64,000 bases of DNA from Siphonodentalium dalli (lineage: Eukaryota; Mollusca; Scaphopoda; Gadilida; Siphonodentaliidae): contig CP136066.1 in the NCBI GenBank assembly GCA_032622095.1, forward strand, positions 45,283,911-45,347,910, read 5' to 3'. This document shows positions 1-11,479 of this stretch, piece after piece. The position numbers and the translations under genes are program-made. The notes beneath the pieces were generated by a model that was given only the letters and a program-made list of their open reading frames with translations, was not told the origin of the DNA and ran no database searches. Within the stretch, counting starts at the first letter, position 1. Each line of letters starts with the position of its first letter.

Positions 1-180
1 GGTTCCCATGGTGATTGAAGTCTGTGCCAAGTTTCACGGAAATTGATCAAAAAACGACAGAGAAAAACTCCGGACAAATTTGTGTCCACGGACGGACGAC
101 GGACGGACGGACGGACAACAGACGGACGGACAAGCTGACTCCAGTATACCCCCCCTAACTTCGTTGCGGGGGGGGGTATA
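1..180. repeat. End of a dispersed repeat with GGAC minisatellite
   Basis: A GGAC-type microsatellite lies at about 98-135. The segment ends in a short hairpin at 146-180, where a C-run and a G-run are flanked by TATA on both sides. This layout (text about substrate-like AT-rich sequence, then GGAC repeats, then a C/G hairpin) resembles dispersed invertebrate repeats. The left part of the element lies outside the window. No coding potential is seen. Confidence 0.5.
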
Positions 181-2210
181 AAAAACACTATTTCCTAGCA
201 CAAGAGAATAGTGCTGGGCAGGCAGTTGTATTGGGTTATAAAATTATTGCCGTAATTTGAAAATTACACCATGTAACACCTGGTTACATGTTATTTCCAT
301 AAATATTAAGACATTTCACAGAATTTATCATCTACCAGTATGAACAGAAGACAACCCTAGTCACGATATATACGTCAAGGTAATACCAGATTAATCTAAT
401 TCTGAACGTGGAATTACAATTTATGAAATTGTCAATGGGACTAATTTATCAAAGTTAACATTCATGGCACCCGATTATACATTCCAATTTAAATTCGTAA
501 TTTTTTGACAAAATATATGGATGGATTAACAGATGATTGATTTAATGTACAAGACACACCAGATGATAGCCCAAAACTATCTCAAATTCATACACAACAT
601 TGTCTGCGTACATGCCACAGGTTTTCCCACAATCTGTCGGCCACATGGTCTTTCTCCCCAAAATTATCCTTTTGTTACAGAAAGATAAGTTTGTATTTGA
701 CATTGTCTCCCAACCCTGAGACCCTGATATTTTAGCATTTATCATTTCCCTCATTTTATGAAATGACTCCTACAGAAAAAATATCACTCAATCACATAAA
801 ACATTACTATACTGAGCTGAGGCCTTTTATTTTTGATAAAGTGGTTTACGGAATTTTTGCCCATTGGTTCAGTCGGGTCGGACGAAAAAAAATAAAAAAT
901 TAAATGGCAATATCAATTTATTTTTTTTTAGGTTCGTAAACATGTATGTCAGCACTTCTGTCAGGGGGCTTCCAGAATGAAGATAATACATTATACTTGG
1001 GGAAAAAACACAATATTTGGTGTCAATATTCCGAATAATTCAAAAAAATAAAGATTTGAGAATTTTTTAATATTGAGTATACTGCTCCACAGATATATTG
1101 CATCTGACAGTATTAAAGTCACGGCTTTCCATCCATATATTACTCTAGTGACCCAAATAAATGTACCTGTACGATTATTATTTTTAAAGTGAAAGTCCAC
1201 CCTGTACGATTCTTATTTGGGCCCTACGATTATTACATTTAATGAAACATTTCTGATTTATTGGAATGCTCACATAAAAGTGTACATTACGTGAAGAATA
1301 ACATGTAAATTTGTGCCAAGACACCGCCCTTCTCAATCCCAGCGCAACATATATGTGATCGGGTCAACGTTGGTGTGTTTTCGGCCGTTTTCCCAACATG
1401 GAAACACATTTCTGCTCCCAGTTTCCCAAACATTTCCACCCCGTTCTATTATTCCGACCCCTACGATTATTAGAAATCATAGCATTTTCCACCCCGTACG
1501 ATTATTCCGACCCGTACGTTTATTCGGGACATGAGAGTATATCAAAGAATGACATCACAGGAAGCCTGTCAGCCCCTTTAAACGGGTAGGACAATTTTAC
1601 AAAAATCGTGTGTGTGGACACAGTTCATCATGTGATGATGCCTCCCCATTTCTCCTTCAACTCCCACCCCAATTAGTATGTTTTACTTCACGCCCCCCCC
1701 CCCCACACACCAAATTAACTTCACCCCATGGCTGCACCCAAGTTCACAAAATCTTTTAGTTTACTCCATGGTCAAAATAATTCTAAACAATTTTTTAACA
1801 GGACACCCAAATAATCAACAAACGGATTTAAATTTTAATAGTACCATAAATCTGCAGTATACCGGTTTGCATCTCCGACCAGCGTTTGAAAACTGAAGGT
1901 ATTCGTGACCAATAAATGTATAAAGCCGACAAATGTCCGATAAATTGATGACACCTGTTTACACTTCCGGGTTTGGAAGATGAAATACATGGGACATAAC
2001 TCCAAATTCCAATCGATTTAAAAGTGCAGATTTTTACAAAAGTATAACTGGACATGTACCTTTTAGGTGGAAGATTGTTATAAGCATTTTTTTTCTTGTT
2101 GGCATCGAGCATTTACATCAATATTAGGTTAATACTGATTTTCGTCGCGCTCTCCATGACGGTCGTAGTGATAAATCATATCACGAAATTTGGAAACGCC
2201 GTCACCATGC
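181..2210. other. No gene seen; low-complexity AT-rich DNA
   Basis: No exon, RNA gene or complete element is supportable here. Between about 1170 and 1535 the motif CCCGTACGATTATTCCGACC and its variants recur irregularly, which gives short meaningless open frames. A C-run lies near 1695. Confidence 0.5.
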
Positions 2211-2589
2211 GGTCCTACTAAACAACGAACACAAACGAACACAAACGAACATAAACGAACACAGGTCTAAAAAGCGGAATAGAAGGGTGAAATTTGGTTT
2301 GTGGGTGCGCGTGGGCCCATTCTATGTGTATGTGGTGTTATTTTCAAGTTTGATGACTTATTTTTTGAGTTATTAGCATTATTTGAATACAAAGCTACTA
2401 AACAACGAACACAAACGAACATAAGATTAGCGGCAGTGCAAAGGTGTGAACACAGGTGTTAATTAACTATCAACTTCTCTATGGCTTATATCGGCCTACC
2501 CTGTTTATTGTCACTGAGTTGTTTCATCGATCTATATTAATAATATACGTCGGTGGTTGTTTTGACTTATTTATTTTGTCTTATTATGA
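2211..2589 (+). repeat. Left arm of a 380-bp inverted repeat
   Basis: This arm begins GGTCCTACTAAACAACG, runs through several copies of the 10-bp motif ACAAACGAAC, and ends GTCTTATTATGA. Its reverse complement is found at 6702-7084 with very few differences. The pair bounds a composite element of about 4.9 kb. Confidence 0.85.
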
Positions 2590-3589
2590 CTTCGGAGAAA
2601 TAAAAATGCTTCATTCTGACACATTACCATGCGAGCAAGTTCACCTGAGGTTTTGCAAAAATGATATTAGGGGTTAATCAAAAGGCCATGAATCATGCCG
2701 AACGCACAGAGTTGGGACGATTACCGGCAATACATGACGCGATTATACAACAATTCAGGTAGGCCTATATATGAAAAAGTCTCTAATTCCCCAGCTGGGT
2801 CCTTGATACATGATGCATACATCGAATCACTAGAAAATGCGTCGATGGGTGATTCTACCGTAAATGAGCAAACCCATGTCCTGCGTTATTAGTTCATCCT
2901 ATGGAAAACAATGGCCTCAATACATAAAACTGATGGTAATGATCTTGTAGCTCACGATAAAGGCATTTATTAAAGACATTTCGGGTTTAGTATGGACGTG
3001 TGAAAAGATATATGCCATGTGTATATTACAGGCTATATATACGTACCCCGAAACAGCATGTCCCAAATCAAAGGCATTCAACTTCCCTGATTGTTCCCAA
3101 TCGCCACCGAACGATTTATCTTGAAACCAATTAATATTCTTGTGAGGAATTTTGCACTGAACGCCATGCAATTCGTATAATTTTTATGAAATTAAATATT
3201 TAGTTAGTGGAAAGCATGTGTAGTCTTCCAAAAGCATGTCCCGTTATATAGAACGCACGATAAAGACGGCTGATATTTTCACCAGAAAAATAGCTTGTTC
3301 ATATCTATATGGTTGCATCGTGGAGTAAATATCGTTTAATGTCTAGAAAAAATAAAACCAGATTATGTTTCCTTGAATAATTTTTCAAAATCAACCTTTG
3401 AAACTAGAAATCGCTAGCGCAGGTTTATTCAGCGTCATTACACAAACGCAGATCAGTTTTAGTACATTTATATACAATCGGGGGGGGGGGGGTGAGTGGA
3501 TGAGTGGTGGGGGGGATGGGGTGTTATAACAACGAAATTTCTGGACGAAATTTTTCATTTAATGGAGAATCACCCCGATATCATTATGC

Positions 3590-3836
3590 AATGACTATGT
3601 ACTTTTTGTAAATGTAAACAAATTGCAACAGAATACCATTTTATATTAGAATGTAGAGCCTACACAAGTATGCGCGATACATATTTTAGGGACATAATCA
3701 CAGAGTTCCCACATTTTTCAGATATGACGAATTGTGAGAAATTCAGATTTATTATGAAGAATGAACATAAACCAACCATTAATGTTATATGTGACATGAT
3801 CCGGTCTTTCTTCACCGCTCGGGATTCCAATAAAAG
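3590..3836 (+). pseudogene. LINE ORF2 C-terminal remnant
   Basis: Frame from 3598 reads CTFCKCKQ, then EYHFILEC and RAYTSMRD. This CX2C...HX4C pattern is the zinc-knuckle-like C-terminal end seen in non-LTR retrotransposon ORF2 proteins. The upstream reverse transcriptase is missing, so this is a 5'-truncated copy. Reading is interrupted at 3837 by the inverted repeat of another element, and the LINE tail resumes at about 6415. The LINE clade cannot be fixed from this tail alone. Confidence 0.65.
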
Positions 3837-6414
3837 CTATATAGTCCAGGCACATTAGACATGGAAGTGGAAAAGTAAGGAAATAAATCGGGGAAAGCTG
3901 ATTTTTTATAATTATTTTGGCCATATCATCGCGGACGCGTCACGAAAAGTCCCCTAAAATCCGATTTGAGCTTTCTGAGTTACATCATTTTTTCCATATA
4001 ATTAAACAAAACAATATTTTTCACAATGATGGAAATAATTGGATGTTGTAACAATGTTTCAGCCGAAACGTATACAAAAAGCACTCAATATTGTTCGATA
4101 TACAATTCTCGAACCAACGACACCCATTCAAAGGGAAATATCGAATGAATTTCGCATATATAGATATGAAATAAAACACTGAGCCAAAATACTGACGATT
4201 TTGAAGACAAACTGATGTATTCGATGTCGGATTTCTCAGGCTTCTCAAAACATAGGCGCAAGCTATCTATTTTAAAAACTGCACAGACACCACCCCGTCG
4301 CTATAATAGGCAGAACTAGCGAGTACGCACATCATAAGTTGTCAAAACTTGTAAAAACATAACCCTACCCCCGAAACTGGTTGTCAACGATCTGGTCGTA
4401 TTTTGATATTCTATTTTGTCTAAGCTAGTCATATGCATTACTAAGTTATACCAGTATATGTGAAATATGAGTACGAGAGCGAATAGTGACACGATCAGAA
4501 TACTACAAACGCGGTCATGAAATGGCTGTCAAAATGGCCGCAACCACCAAGCTAAGCCGAAATGATGGCAACTTATTATATAACCACCTAGTAGGTAAAA
4601 TACGTATTAACAATATACAAGTCTGTTTTTAAATATCTTTAAAGGTACACAGTTCATTAAAACAGGCCCATGTGGAGGATTTATCGGCCATTGCAACGCA
4701 GGTCAAACCCAATGAATTACGTCTTTAAAATTTCGGGTTTTCTGTTTACAGTCGGGGCCAAAAATAATAATTTCGGGCATGCAACATACGAAGTAATGTT
4801 TCGCCACACAGTGTATGGTAGTTTCGTTCCGCGTGATGATAAATTATTGAATGGAACGCAGAAACTTAAGTGCATATCCTTGCGGTATAAATAGTAGTTA
4901 CATTTCCGGATTGTTCATCACTGTACATGATAATAAACCACACACGTATGTTGCAATTCTTATTATATTGCAAAGAAACCGCCACCTCTTCAAAAGATTA
5001 GCACTGCATCACACCTGATCAAATAGACAGCACATCGTACATTTGATATACGACTAATTTTCGTGCTGCTTCCAAACCGGTCTCTTAGTAAACAATTTGT
5101 TCAACTTACTTCAGTCGGCAACTTGCAACTGGAATATGCTATTACGCAATGTACAATATTAGTTTTCCGTATTTTGTTGTTTGAAAATATCTTGCCAAAA
5201 CCACCCATGAACTTGTGCAAAATATCAGGTGATCATCGTTTCAAGCTGTTATTTCAGCGTTGAACATTGACTCAATGTTGCTAGTTATGGTTGTTAGTTC
5301 AGCAGATATGTGTAACATTAGGGAGAAGGGATACACACGGTAATGCGGTTGCAGAAAACATAGTACCCTTCGCGTATATGTGACCTTGGTGAATATAACC
5401 AAATATTATTTCCAGGTGTAAAGACAGTCTCTGTCACAGAGTATGTGGGCAATTTTGGTCAAGTTTAGATTTTTTTAAAGAAAGTATATGGTACTCCTTT
5501 GTGTTTTGATAAATTGCTTTCATAGTATACCACCATGCATTCTTGTGATAACAGCGAAATATTCGTGTTTTATTACTTATTCTTAGGCAAAAATTACTAA
5601 TATTTTAAGACACAGAGAATATAATCTACACAATTCACCCATTACTCTATGAATATCTCTCATACTGCTCTATAGCAGTGTATTTCGAAAGGTTTGATGG
5701 TGTATATATCAAAAGAAACGATGACCGGTCACATTAGTGATACTGCTATGAGCACATATATTTCGGCTTCTATGAAAGGTCACAGAATCAATTCTTCGCT
5801 ATTAAATTTCATTTTACAGTGTAGTGTACATATATATCACACGATTCAAGATAAATAGTGCAGAAAAATTTGCCTTATTCTCCCGTTTCTTTGCGGTCAA
5901 AAAGTCCAGATTTAACCATTTTATGAGACCTTGCTTTTCGCTATATCTCTCGTGATATATAATAGAGATAATTCGCACATACTCGATAAAATGTTTCTCT
6001 TATTCTCTGCAATCATTCTTCCTCACATATTTCGAGCGTGTTGTCACTCTTATGGGACTAGCTATTCAATTATGCATAAAATGTAAATTTCATTCTATTT
6101 TGGCCATTTTGGCGGCCATTTTGGGACTTCAATTCAACTTATATGGTTCACGGCTAAGCATTGTTTGTATGTATGTCAATGTATTATGAATTTGGAATTA
6201 ATTGATCTACACATGACTGCATTCCCATATGGCCTGATGGAGATGCTTCAGAATTTGAACCATTCCGAACAATCAAGATATCTCAAAAAGCTCAACTCGG
6301 ATTTTAGGGGACTTTTGCCACGTTGTTCATAAACATGTTCTTATTGATCCCTGAACAAATCAGTTTTCCCCGATTTTTTACACTAGTGAAACCTTATGTG
6401 CCTGGACTATATAG
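3837..6414. mobile_element. TIR element inserted in the LINE tail
   Basis: The left end CTATATAGTCCAGGCACAT at 3837 is matched by its reverse complement ending at 6414. Similarity continues inward through an AATCGGGGAAA segment and an AGTCCCCTAAAATCCGA segment, giving arms of about 140 bp (3837-3980 and 6280-6414). The interior of about 2.3 kb (4000-6280) shows no recognisable transposase or gene. No clear target duplication is visible. Confidence 0.6.
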
Positions 6415-6610
6415 TCAATTTTAAGATGAAAAGAGAAAAAAGAAATTCGTCAGGAAACTACATTGTATACGTGTATATGCATATATGTTAATCATCTAAT
6501 ATATATAGTTACTTTTTGTCAAATTATATGTATTTTATTCATGTTTGCAACTGCCCATTTGGGTGTATTTTGCATTAAAATCTTATCTTATATATATATA
6601 AGCGTGTGTG
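6415..6610 (+). repeat. 3' tail of the split LINE
   Basis: AT-rich sequence ending in AAAATCTTATCTTATATATA, a short tandem tail typical of the 3' ends of many invertebrate LINEs. It is the likely continuation of the remnant ending at 3836. A similar GGGATCTTATCTTATCTG tail occurs near 57790. Confidence 0.45.
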
Positions 6611-6701
6611 TGTATAAAACAAAACTTTAAATCCGCCTGACTTCTCTGAAGTCTGCTGGTCCCAAGCCCAGATAACGGATGGGGGGAGTTATAATACGAA
6701 C

Positions 6702-7084
6702 TCATAATAAGACAAAATAAATAAGTCAAAACAACCACCGACGTATACATATTATAAATATAGATCGATGAAACAACTCAGTGACAATAAACAGGGTAGG
6801 CCGATATAAGCCATAGAGAAGTTGATAGTTAATTAACACCTGTGTTCACACCTTTGCACTGCCGCTAATCTTATGTTCGTTTGTGTTCGTTGTTTAGTAG
6901 CTTTGTATTCAAATAATGCTAATAACTCAAAAAATAAATCATCAAACTAGAAAATAACACCACATACACATAGAATGGGCCCACGCGCACCCACAAACCA
7001 AATTTCACCCTTCTATTCCGCTTTTTAGACCTGTGTTCGTTTATGTTCGTTTGTGTTCGTTTGTGTTCGTTGTTTAGTAGGACC
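6702..7084 (-). repeat. Right arm of a 380-bp inverted repeat
   Basis: Reverse-complement partner of 2211-2589, including the GTTCGTTTGT repeats near 7040. The closely matching arms suggest recent insertion, arm homogenisation or gene conversion. Confidence 0.85.
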
Positions 7085-7790
7085 CTCACCATGAAGAGCG
7101 CGACTATTACAAAAGCTACCCAGTATCGATTAAATACTGTACTAATTGTACGGGAATGACTCGCCGAGATCAGGGGATGAGTTTGCCCGATCAAAAACTG
7201 ATATGAAAAGTATGATGGTCGGAGAAATGATTTATTTTTTATAGTCGGAGGAAATAATAAAAAAAAATATTATAATCGGGTTTTTTTTTTTGAGCGGACG
7301 TATTTTAAAGGGGTCGGCGGATCCGTAAACCACTAAATAAAAAAAAAGAGGCCTGACATATTTGAGAGAACTTCTCAAAGTTATGGCAGTTGGTGTGGCT
7401 ATGGTTGATTACTAATTTCACCTTCAATTACCTGGTTGAATTACCTGGAAGCAGAAGGCAGTCATGAACAGGTGCAACATGTTGATGAGTTCTGCAGAAT
7501 GGCCAACTATGATAGTAGTGTGTTCTACCTGTACAATGTACACCAGTGTCTACTTAATTCACATTTACTCACTTGTAACAATGTTTAGGCAATTATTTCA
7601 ACAGCTTATGTTGAGCTTATTATTTGAACCCCCCCCCTACAAATGAATGGGTGGGAATCTGTAGGGTCACTCTGCTTCTCCTTATATTAAAATGTTGATC
7701 AGGGTATTAAACCAGGATCTCAAACTTGCCCAAATTTGTTCTATTTCTTCATGTTCTTTTTGGTAATAATAGTTTAACCCTTCCTGAATA
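7085..7790. other. No gene seen
   Basis: AT-rich sequence with A/T homopolymer runs near 7250-7300 and a C-run near 7630. Neither strand holds a supportable exon or RNA gene. Confidence 0.5.
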
Positions 7791-7794
7791 ATTT

Positions 7795-7990
7795 GTGAGA
7801 ACCCGGTGCCAGTGCATTCTCTTATATATGCAAGTCTCCCATATGGGGCCTCACCTGTATAAGAGAATACATTGGCCTAACAATATTTACATTGACCTTG
7901 TAAGCCAGTGCATTCTCTTATATATACAAGGCTCCCTATGGGAGACCCGCATATATAAGAGAATGCACTGGCACATTCAGGGTCTTTAAT
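7795..7990. repeat. Tandem pair of TATATAAGAGAATGCA hairpins
   Basis: Two consecutive long hairpins lie at about 7804-7878 and 7901-7975. Each arm begins GCCAGTGCATTCTCTTATAT and folds onto its complement ATATAAGAGAATGCACTGGC around a short GGGAG/CTCCC centre. This is one of at least seven copies in the window. Outer flanks resemble TTAACCCTTCC and its complement, as in the copies at 39260-39500 and 49923-50057. Confidence 0.8.
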
Positions 7991-8011
7991 GCAGCACCAG
8001 CAAAGCTCCCG

Positions 8012-8640
8012 TCATGAGGGTGAATTTAGTTATGCTAGCCCGCAAATGACTAAACTCACCCTCTGGGGACCTCATTCTGCAAATGTCCGGCTCCATATTT
8101 TGAGGCCAGTATCCTATTAACATTAACATATACGTGACAAATTCATCTCAACAGATTAGCCACTAACCTTCGACTAGCATGAGGATCATACAACATTTCG
8201 AGAAACTCAAGGCTGCAAAATAATGTCTGTCATTTGCAGAATGAGGTCCACCCCAGAGGGTGAATTTAGTAACGCCATCACGCACAGTGAGCTAGCATCA
8301 CCAAATTGACCCTCTGGGGACTTCATTCTGCTTAGGCCTCAACTGCTATGGCATACCTACAATCAGATTTAAATTTCCCAGTTGAGGTTGGTGATATTCA
8401 CCTATTAGTCACCTCGATAATGCATTTTATCTTCTGCAAATTAGGGGATACACAGTAGCAACAGAAGGGAAAAAGGAACTAAAAACAATGTTAATTTGAT
8501 ACTATAGATGCTTCCCAGAAGATGAGGCCAAAGCAGAATGAGGTCCCAGAAAGTGAATCTAGTGGTGCTAGCCCACTGTGTGGGTTAGCGTCACTAAATT
8601 CACTCCCTGGGAACCTCATTCTGCGAATGTCCAGCACCTT
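8012..8640. repeat. Cluster of GCAGAATGAGGTCCCC palindromes
   Basis: Three palindromic units (about 8012-8094, 8237-8335 and 8533-8625) each pair CAGAATGAGGTCC...GGTGAATTTAGT with the reverse complement. A linker of about 180 bp (8335-8530) recurs in the copies at 44341-44530 and 45236-45640. The cluster abuts the 3' end of the GTF3C1 exon and separates it from the duplicated 45-nt segment at 8168-8212. Confidence 0.75.
8168..8212 (-). other. GTF3C1: Candidate 45-nt duplicated GTF3C1 exon
   Basis: On the minus strand this is a diverged copy of the last part of the main exon. It reads LEFLEMLYDPHASR where the main exon ends LEMVYDPHAGR. It is preceded by TTATTTTGCAG, a usable acceptor, and followed by GTTAGT, the same donor as the main exon. 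It is 45 nt long and phase 2 at both ends, so joining it after the main exon keeps the frame. It could be an added or alternative micro-exon, or a non-functional by-product of local tandem duplication. Transcript data would decide. Confidence 0.45.
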
Positions 8641-8672
8641 ATTTTGAGACCCGTTAGCGGATAGCCACTAAC

Positions 8673-10711
8673 CTTCGACCAGCATGAGGATCGTACACCA
8701 TTTCAAGATCTTTGGATTTCTTGCTGAGTTGTTTGATTTTTCGAATGCTGTGCTTGATGCTCGGTGGAATGTCGACGCCCTCCCGCTCCTCATACTGTTC
8801 CCGTGAACATTTCACCTCATCCTTCTTCAAACCGAAATACTTAAGCTTTGCTTGATCGACGGCACTGCGGACAATCTGATCCGTCGGCTGGATGCTAGGA
8901 TCTAAATAGAACACTAATTCCTTATTGATGCCATTATGGGTGATAGCCGTTTTATAACATCGAATCTTGTTGTCGTTCTCTAATCGATTGAGTATCCGCA
9001 TCAGAGTTTTCTTGTCGATCACGCCGGTATACCCTTCTTCTGCTTCCTTCTCCATGATGATTTTCTTTAACACAAACACTTTATCAACAAGTTTCGTTTC
9101 ACGAACAACACTCAGAATTAAATTGACTCGCTTTAGATATTTTGCTGAAATATTGCCGTGAAGAGTTTCCTTAAAAGAGACCTCGTCCTTGTTTCCGGCA
9201 TCAACGTCAACATTCTCTATACCAGAGACATCACCTAAAGTGTTTTCTGCAGCTGTCTCTTCGGCAAGTTCCAGCATTGTGCTATCATCCTGTGAATCGT
9301 TACGAACAAGACTTTCATCGAATCCTGACATATTTAAAGCTGTTGTCTCCAACATGAGGTTCTTCTGTTCGTTGAATTCGTTAACGATTTTACAATCTTT
9401 CAAATGCTTATTGAGAATATACATTAGAACTCTCATTCTGTTTGACTCTCGCATGACACTTTTCGCGACCCCTAATTTCACGAAGTCTCTGCAGATATTC
9501 CGACTCTCGTAACGATCTAATCTTAGCTTCTTCTGCAATTCAACTCTTGTTATACCAGCAGGACCTGCCGAGTCCATGATATTGTATGCCTGCGTCAAAA
9601 AACTTTGTTCATAGAAGTTTGGTACTGACTCAACCGTTTTGCATGGATCCTCATTGTCGATGGCTTTGAAATCGTGATCAGCATCAAATTCATTATAATC
9701 CTTCATCATCTGTATTACTCGAACGCTCCGCTCATTCGCCTGGCTCTTGGTCATGTACTCATCGAAATTGGATTCTGGGAAATAATCTCGATAAGGAATA
9801 GTGAGAGACTTAAGATAACCCTTCGCAAACTGATACATCTTCTTAAAACACTGGTCGTCAGCATCCATGTATTCACGACAGTTTGTGAGCAAATCTCTAT
9901 TATTAGATTTGGTTGCTAGGTAACCACACACTGTCTGCAACATACATTTATATTTGCTCTGATATTCCACGTAAAACCTTGGTAAATGAAGAATCCGGCA
10001 GCTGGTATTCTTATCACAAGAATCCTTCACAATAAACACTTGTTTAACAGTCAGATTACTCGAGTTTAAATGTTTAAAGTAGTAAAACAAAGTCTTCGGA
10101 CATGGTACTAATAATGCCAAACTCCATTTTCCTTTTGTCGGTTCACCATTATACCTGCTTCGACCAATTCGCTCCAGACAAGCAAATTGTATAGGCGAAA
10201 TTTGTTCGAGATTATCTGGATTACAGTGGTCACCGTAGAGTGCTTTTGCTCTCTGTTTCTGTGAAGCCACGATGACAAGACGCTCGCCCCATCTGAAGAC
10301 AGCCTCCTTTGCAGTCAACCATCCACCTGCTTTTTTCACATCATAAGTAACCATCTTACGCTCATTATAATGGTCACAGCATCCCATCACGTCATTATCC
10401 TTAATGATAGTTAGCGAGTATATTTCTTCAGGCATAGCATTTGGCTGCACCCAGAGACCCGTTTCACCATCAATGTAATCTTTGCGATCAAAAGCAAAGA
10501 GAGGCGGTCTCATGGATGGGAGGCAATAGAATTCTAAACCATCACTTTGTAGTATAAAGCGCCATATGTACTCCCTCGAAAGGTCGTCAAGTTTCATGGT
10601 GAAACCAGGTCGTCTGTAAAGTCGGATCCATAATGATGGGATTGTAATACCATCCAAACCCTCCAGGTAGATCTCATCCAAAACAGCTCCAAGAAAATCG
10701 CCACTCATTTT
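8673..10711 (-). CDS. GTF3C1: GTF3C1 (TFIIIC subunit 1), N-terminal exon
   Basis: GTF3C1 is the largest subunit of TFIIIC, the nuclear factor that binds the B box of tRNA-type promoters and recruits TFIIIB and RNA polymerase III. The start ATG is at 10708-10706 and coding runs to 8673 (678 codons plus two bases). The N terminus (LDEIYLEGLDGITIPSLW) and the segments RWGERLVIVASQ and CLERIGRSRYNGE (about 178-190, in the B-block-binding region, roughly 170-245) match the human family pattern. A second winged-helix-like region lies at about 370-440. TTTCTCATTTCAG precedes the ATG by three bases, so a 5'UTR intron is likely. The donor at 8672 is AG|GTTAGT, and reading through it soon hits a stop, so the exon is not the whole gene. 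Vertebrate proteins exceed 2000 residues; the C-terminal exons were not found in 1-8100. Confidence 0.93.
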
Positions 10712-10779
10712 CTGAAATGAGAAAGTATCACAATTTTAGAACCACACGTAATGTTCGACCTTCCGGTATATTATGTTCT

Positions 10780-11010
10780 AATTTATATTGGAAAAGTGAT
10801 CAGAAAATGACTCGACCCGTTGCTCGATCCAAAAATTTTGGAAGATGTGGCAAATGAACCTAAATTTGTAAGTGACCATCTGGGCGGAACATTTCGGGCC
10901 GAAAAAAATTTATATTGAGTTTGATAAAATGGTCAGAAAATGACTCGACCCTGTTCTCGGTCCAAAAAAAATCAGAAAATGTGTGGCAAATCACCACGAG
11001 AACGAACGTC
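10780..11010. repeat. Imperfect tandem duplication upstream of GTF3C1 exon
   Basis: Two diverged copies of a unit of about 120 bp contain GGTCAGAAAATGACTCGACC-like sequence (near 10798 and 10932), followed by related CAAAAAAT and TGTGGCAAAT segments. On the gene's strand this lies in the presumed 5'UTR intron. No function is visible. Confidence 0.55.
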
Positions 11011-11177
11011 CTTCGTAAAAAAATGTTTTAATTTGGGCGAAAAAAAATTTGGGTTGAAAAGTTCAAAATGCCTCGTAATTACAAAAAGTCGGAAAATGAA
11101 GGGAAATTGGTCCTAATGAGTTTGGAATTGTATGCAGCCAGCTATGTGGAACATTTTGGGCTGAAAATTGTTTGGGT

Positions 11178-11326
11178 CGCCATATATACTCCTTTGAAAG
11201 GTCGCCAAGTTTCATGGTGAAACGAGGCCGTCTGTAAAGTCTGATCCATAATGATGGAATTGTAATGCCATCCAAACCCTCAATTCATCCAAAATGAGAA
11301 ATTATCTCAATTTTAGAACCACACAT
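11178..11326 (-). pseudogene. Degraded copy of GTF3C1 exon 5' end
   Basis: The stretch matches 10558-10749 of the main exon on the minus strand, encoding LDGITIPSLWIRLYRRP and KLGDLSKEYIW. A deletion of about 40 bp removes the start codon and the first codons, while the intron-side sequence TTTTAGAACCACACA is retained. Downstream the frame runs into unrelated sequence. It is a local duplication that cannot encode the normal N terminus. Confidence 0.85.
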
Positions 11327-11479
11327 GGAGTTTGAAGACCTCTGTCTGTTTGTTTGTCTGTTTGTCTGTCTGTCATTTATACAAATCTACGATTCTCGAC
11401 CGATCGGGACGAAACTTGGTACGTGTGTGTAGTTTGACCAGGCGGTCGCCGTTGTCGTATTGGCGAGCCCATGCTTAGC

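Larger units (their letters stand above)
2211..7084. mobile_element. Composite element with long terminal inverted repeats
   Basis: Two nearly identical 380-bp inverted arms flank a 4.1-kb interior. The interior holds a LINE 3' end (3590-3836 and 6415-6610) and a second TIR element inserted into that LINE (3837-6414). No transposase frame was found, so this looks like a non-autonomous foldback-type element carrying older insertions. The sequence just outside the two arms differs, and I could not identify a target duplication. Confidence 0.6.

Noticed and set aside
9189-9512. Open frame of 107 codons on the plus strand
   Set aside because: Antisense shadow of the GTF3C1 exon.
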